Shown in pieces: positions 15,647 through 17,692 of a stretch of DNA of 17,692 nt. The stretch's first letter is position 1. Each line of letters starts with the position of its first letter. The stretch lies in assembly GCA_910577925.1 (NCBI GenBank), contig CAJTOI010000036.1:293-17984 (forward strand). The letters run 5' to 3'. This DNA comes from an uncultured Roseburia sp. (GTDB taxonomy: Bacteria > Bacillota > Clostridia > Lachnospirales > Lachnospiraceae). Under the pieces are notes generated by a model. That model saw nothing but the letters and a program-made list of their open reading frames with translations, was not told the DNA's origin and did not search any database. The translations under genes and the position numbers were made by a program.

Positions 15647-15675
15647 ATGTTATCTTATCTCCTTCTACTTGTCAA
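15647..15675 (-). promoter_or_regulatory. Predicted sigma-A promoter of the panE-like/ABC/lyase operon
   Basis: On the minus strand, a perfect -35 TTGACA (15675-15670), a 17-bp spacer and -10 TAACAT (15652-15647) place the start near 15640, inside the LacI-type operator. The leader to the first start codon is about 40 nt. Confidence 0.78.
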
Positions 15676-15997
15676 TGTTTGTTGTGCAATTTGTTTCTTT
15701 TTGTCGATTTTTCATAATATTTTTCATTATTTTTCTATATTTTATCGTAATTTGTTTCTGTTTTTACTAATTACTGCACAAAAAATTACGCATTTTAATT
15801 TGTAGTTTGAATAGATTCGATTGCATTTATCACTCTTATCCATACTGCAATTCCATGGAATAATTCCGAAATATACGACATTTTACGTTTTATCTCCTGA
15901 ATTATCTGTTTTATTTGATCAAAAAAAGAGTTCCGATTCCGGAATTATAATCATTTTATCCAAAATTTGGAAATCGTTTGCATTATTTTTGGACATA
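15676..15997. other. Non-coding AT-rich stretch between the operon promoter and lacI terminator
   Basis: I see no credible gene in these about 320 bp. The half nearest the promoter (about 15678-15765) is a series of T-tracts centred near 15679, 15691, 15700, 15710, 15722, 15732, 15742, 15752 and 15763, close to one helical turn apart, as in intrinsically curved DNA. Farther out lie an imperfect operator-like site (15811-15826) and two palindromes, ATTCCATGGAAT (15850-15861) and ATTCCGGAAT (15936-15945). An 85-codon plus-strand frame here runs through the lacI terminator, lacks a ribosome binding site, and is not believable. Confidence 0.6.
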
Positions 15998-15999
15998 AC

Positions 16000-16020
16000 A
16001 AAAGCCCGCTGCTGCGGGCT
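16000..16020 (-). terminator. Intrinsic terminator of the lacI-family gene
   Basis: AGCCCGC (16003-16009) and GCGGGCT (16014-16020) form a 7-bp GC-rich stem with a 4-base loop, followed on the minus strand by TTTT-G-TT. It lies six bases past the lacI stop codon and insulates the regulator from the operon downstream. Confidence 0.87.
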
Positions 16021-16025
16021 CTTAT

Positions 16026-17012
16026 TTACGTTGTCTCACGCTCCACGACTGTGGAAAACAAAAGCATTTTCTTGGTAACTTTCCTCTCCTCAAGCGCATC
16101 AAGCAGCAGCCGCGCCGCCATCTGACTCAGTTCCGGAAGCTTATTGTCAAGGGATGTAATCTTCGGAGTGGAAATTTCCGTGTAAATGGAATTGTCGACT
16201 CCGGTATATGCCACCTGATCCGGAATCAAATATCCCATATCCATCAATGCCCTTCCTCCTCCTGCAGCAAGCAGGTCTATGCTGTAAATGATGCCGTCCG
16301 TTTCCGGGTGCTCTTTCATCAGACGTTCCGTCACCTCGTATGCCCCTTCGAGACTTGCAGTCGTATCATAGATAACCGGGGACTTATCCACACCCTGACG
16401 GCGAAGTCCCTCTTTAAACCCTTCCAGCTTATAGGATCCGCTCGGCGTATAATAGCTGTTTACAAACACCAGATTGGTATGCCCCTTCTCAAACAAAATA
16501 TTGACAAGATTTGATATTCCGGAGCGTTCGTCCGCAAGTACGCCGTACACATTCGGCAGCTCCAGATAACCGTTCACAATCACGACCGGCGTCTCCGGCA
16601 GATACTGTGAAATCGCTTCTTCCACCTCTTTTGTCTGGAAATTTGAACCGATAAGCACAACCCCTTCCACGCGGCGCTGTCCCAGCACGCGAATATAATC
16701 TCCCTTTTCCTCCGTCTCTGATCCGATGTTAAAAATAATACAGCAATATCCTCTGCGGACAAATTCTCTTTCTACCGTGTACACACCGTCCGTATAGTGG
16801 ATATTTCGAATATCGGCAATCAGTATGCCAATCATCCGATTACTCTGCATCACAAGTCCCCGTGCCGTCTCATTCGGCGAATAATTATATTTCTGCAAAA
16901 GAAGCTCGATTTTCTCTTTTGTCGCCGGATGAACGCCCGGCTTTTTATTTACGACTCTGGAGACAGTGCTTGCCGATACCCCGGCTTCCTTCGCAATATC
17001 ATAGATTGTCAT
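16026..17012 (-). CDS. LacI-family transcriptional regulator of the adjoining operon
   Basis: A 328-residue regulator of normal LacI/GalR length. The N-terminal helix-turn-helix is at 3-22 (IYDIAKEAGVSASTVSRVVN) and the hinge helix region at about 44-54 (YSPNETARGLV). The periplasmic-binding-like effector domain begins with MIGILIADIRN at about 60-70 and has the usual IPDQVAYTGVDN near the C-terminus. I chose the ATG at 17012 (AAGGTG four bases upstream) over the ATG at 17033, which lies almost at the predicted transcript start and has no Shine-Dalgarno. It has its own promoter and terminator. The same 16-bp operator beside it and at the operon start points to control of both. LacI-type regulators usually respond to sugars, but the operon content suggests another small-molecule inducer. 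Confidence 0.93.
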   Translation of the reverse strand: MTIYDIAKEAGVSASTVSRVVNKKPGVHPATKEKIELLLQKYNYSPNETARGLVMQSNRMIGILIADIRNIHYTDGVYTVEREFVRRGYCCIIFNIGSETEEKGDYIRVLGQRRVEGVVLIGSNFQTKEVEEAISQYLPETPVVIVNGYLELPNVYGVLADERSGISNLVNILFEKGHTNLVFVNSYYTPSGSYKLEGFKEGLRRQGVDKSPVIYDTTASLEGAYEVTERLMKEHPETDGIIYSIDLLAAGGGRALMDMGYLIPDQVAYTGVDNSIYTEISTPKITSLDNKLPELSQMAARLLLDALEERKVTKKMLLFSTVVERETT

Positions 17013-17041
17013 AGCACACCTTACCTCTCCCATTTTCTACA

Positions 17042-17070
17042 ATTATTGACTTTTTCTTTTTCTTTGTCAA
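17042..17070 (-). promoter_or_regulatory. Predicted sigma-A promoter of the lacI-family gene
   Basis: On the minus strand, a perfect -35 TTGACA (17070-17065), a 17-bp spacer and -10 AATAAT (17047-17042) predict a start near 17035. The match is strong. Confidence 0.75.
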
Positions 17071-17086
17071 TTGCTTTCCCGCAATT
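17069..17086. promoter_or_regulatory. Inverted repeat touching the lacI -35 box
   Basis: AATTGC (17069-17074) and GCAATT (17081-17086) are a perfect 6-bp inverted repeat around TTTCCC. It overlaps the last two bases of the lacI -35 and shares the TTGC half-site core with the nearby LacI operators, though its centre lacks CG. It may be an autoregulatory site or a site for a second regulator. Confidence 0.35.
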
Positions 17087-17109
17087 TCGGTACTTTTTCT
17101 GCAACTTTT

Positions 17110-17125
17110 TTGCAATCGATACCAT
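17110..17125. promoter_or_regulatory. LacI-family operator between lacI and cupin genes
   Basis: TTGCAATCGATACCAT matches the operator at 15627-15642 in 15 of 16 positions and has the same orientation relative to the cupin gene as the other has to the panE-like gene. It ends seven bases upstream of the cupin -35 and lies about 40 bp upstream of the lacI -35, so it does not overlap either core promoter. Looping with the operon operator about 1.48 kb away is possible. Confidence 0.75.
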
Positions 17126-17132
17126 TTTTTGC

Positions 17133-17161
17133 TTGACAATTATCTGCCGCGCGTTTACGAT
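17133..17161 (+). promoter_or_regulatory. Predicted sigma-A promoter of the cupin gene
   Basis: A perfect -35 TTGACA (17133-17138), a 17-bp spacer and -10 TACGAT (17156-17161) predict a start near 17168 and a leader of about 80 nt. Confidence 0.72.
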
Positions 17162-17201
17162 AGCATCAGAAACAGACTTTTTAAAAACAATCTAAACGTA
17201 T

Positions 17202-17230
17202 GCCGGCGCCCCGAATACACGGGCACCGGC
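17202..17230 (+). other. Hairpin in the cupin mRNA leader
   Basis: GCCGGCGCCC (17202-17211) and GGGCACCGGC (17221-17230) pair over ten positions with one C-A mismatch around a 9-base loop. It ends five bases before the GGAGG ribosome binding site. With no following T-run it is not a terminator; it may stabilise the leader or affect translation. Confidence 0.55.
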
Positions 17231-17247
17231 AGTATGGAGGAATCCCT

Positions 17248-17598
17248 ATGATAAGAAAAAGCGACGAACGAACCATCGAACAGAAACCCGCTCCCTTTAA
17301 CGGCACAGGAGATATCACCGTGCGCCATCTGCTGAGTAATCCCGAAGAAATGTACGAGAAAGGACGTGTTTTTGCCCACAGCACACTGCAGCCCGGATGT
17401 GCAATCGGCTATCATGTTCATGAAAACGAATCGGAAACGTATTATATTTACAGCGGCAAAGGGGAATTTAACGACAACGGCTCCGTTGTTCCGGTGAGCG
17501 CCGGAGACGTTACCTTCACGGGAGCCGGTGAGGGACATGCGCTCAAGAATACAGGCGATGAACCGCTTGAATTTATCGCGCTGATTCTGTACAAATAG
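17248..17598 (+). CDS. Small single-domain cupin protein
   Basis: A 116-residue cupin. Motif 1, G(X)5HxH(X)4E(X)6G, fits exactly: G50, H56, H58, E63 and G70. Motif 2 fits as G86, G94, H97 and N101, with Gly92 in place of the usual Pro. The metal ligands H56, H58, E63 and H97 are all present, so it should bind a divalent metal. Small cupins of this type act as isomerases, decarboxylases, dioxygenases or ligand-binding proteins; the reaction here is unknown. I chose the ATG at 17248 because GGAGG lies seven bases upstream; an earlier in-frame ATG at 17200 would read through the leader hairpin. It is divergent from lacI and shares the operator found at the operon, so it probably belongs to the same pathway. 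Confidence 0.88.
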   Translation: MIRKSDERTIEQKPAPFNGTGDITVRHLLSNPEEMYEKGRVFAHSTLQPGCAIGYHVHENESETYYIYSGKGEFNDNGSVVPVSAGDVTFTGAGEGHALKNTGDEPLEFIALILYK

Positions 17599-17692
17599 TA
17601 CCCTCAATGGACAAAGGGACACACGGTCGGAAAAGAACCAATTTTTGCCCCTGCTTCGTTGCTTTCCTTCCGCGTACGTCCAGTACGCGTCA
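17598..17692. repeat. Possible repeated sequence at the right window edge
   Basis: GTACCCTCAATGGACAAA (17598-17615) matches 17 of 18 bases at 370-387 inside the permease remnant at the left end. Near the edge, CGCGTAC (17671-17677) and GTACGCG (17683-17689) form a perfect inverted repeat with a 5-base loop. These may be parts of an interspersed repeat or mobile-element scar cut by the window. No gene or clear cupin terminator is seen here. Confidence 0.25.

Noticed and set aside
15821..16078. Plus-strand frame of 85 codons in the gap before lacI
   Set aside because: Runs through the lacI terminator and into the lacI 3' end, with no ribosome binding site.
17155..17622. Minus-strand frame of 155 codons over the cupin gene
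   Set aside because: The plus strand has a complete cupin with both motifs, promoter and ribosome binding site.
1..17692. CRISPR array, insertion sequence, integrase, toxin-antitoxin or phage genes
   Set aside because: No regularly spaced direct repeats, transposase or integrase motifs, or phage structural genes were seen.

Overview
The window looks like chromosomal DNA of a low- to mid-GC Gram-positive anaerobe, most likely Clostridia and probably Lachnospiraceae. The grounds are AGGAGG-type ribosome binding sites on nearly every gene, occasional TTG starts, a lipoprotein solute-binding protein with a Gly/Ala/Asp/Glu-rich linker after the lipobox, a LacI regulator of clostridial type, and a tRNA-Cys with no encoded CCA. 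Taxonomy is inferred from style, not from a marker gene.

Left part (1-3850). A short broken reading frame (111-530, minus) looks like a remnant of an FtsX/MacB-type ABC permease. Next come a LysR regulator (minus) and, divergent from it, a translationally coupled pair of half-size chromate-transporter (CHR) proteins. An AEC-family transporter follows on the plus strand. It ends at a strong bidirectional terminator shared with a minus-strand tRNA-Cys(GCA).

Central part (3996-15601, minus strand). A compact run of ten genes reads leftward from a promoter at about 15650: a ketopantoate-reductase-like dehydrogenase, a cyclase-family metal hydrolase, two tandem isocitrate lyase/PEP mutase superfamily proteins, a family-5 solute-binding lipoprotein, two Dpp/Opp permeases, two Dpp/Opp ATPases and an MFS transporter. 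A MATE transporter may be an eleventh member. Overlaps and short gaps, each gene with its own Shine-Dalgarno, argue for one operon. A strong hairpin separates the binding protein from the permeases and probably sets unequal expression. This looks like a regulated import-and-catabolism system for an unidentified small carboxylate, amide or peptide-like compound; I do not recognise it as a characterised pathway.

Right part (15602-17692). A LacI-family regulator (minus) has its own terminator and sigma-A promoter, and is divergent from a small complete cupin (plus). A near-identical 16-bp LacI-type operator (TTGCAATCGATACCAA) lies over the predicted transcription start of the catabolic operon and again in the lacI-cupin intergenic region, in the same orientation relative to panE-like and cupin genes. 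This ties regulator, cupin and operon into one regulon. Upstream of the operon promoter is a run of T-tracts spaced about 10.5 bp apart, the pattern expected of intrinsically curved DNA.

The most interesting points are the operator-defined regulon, the tandem lyase pair in which one member has lost a metal-ligand Asp, and the curved operon promoter.
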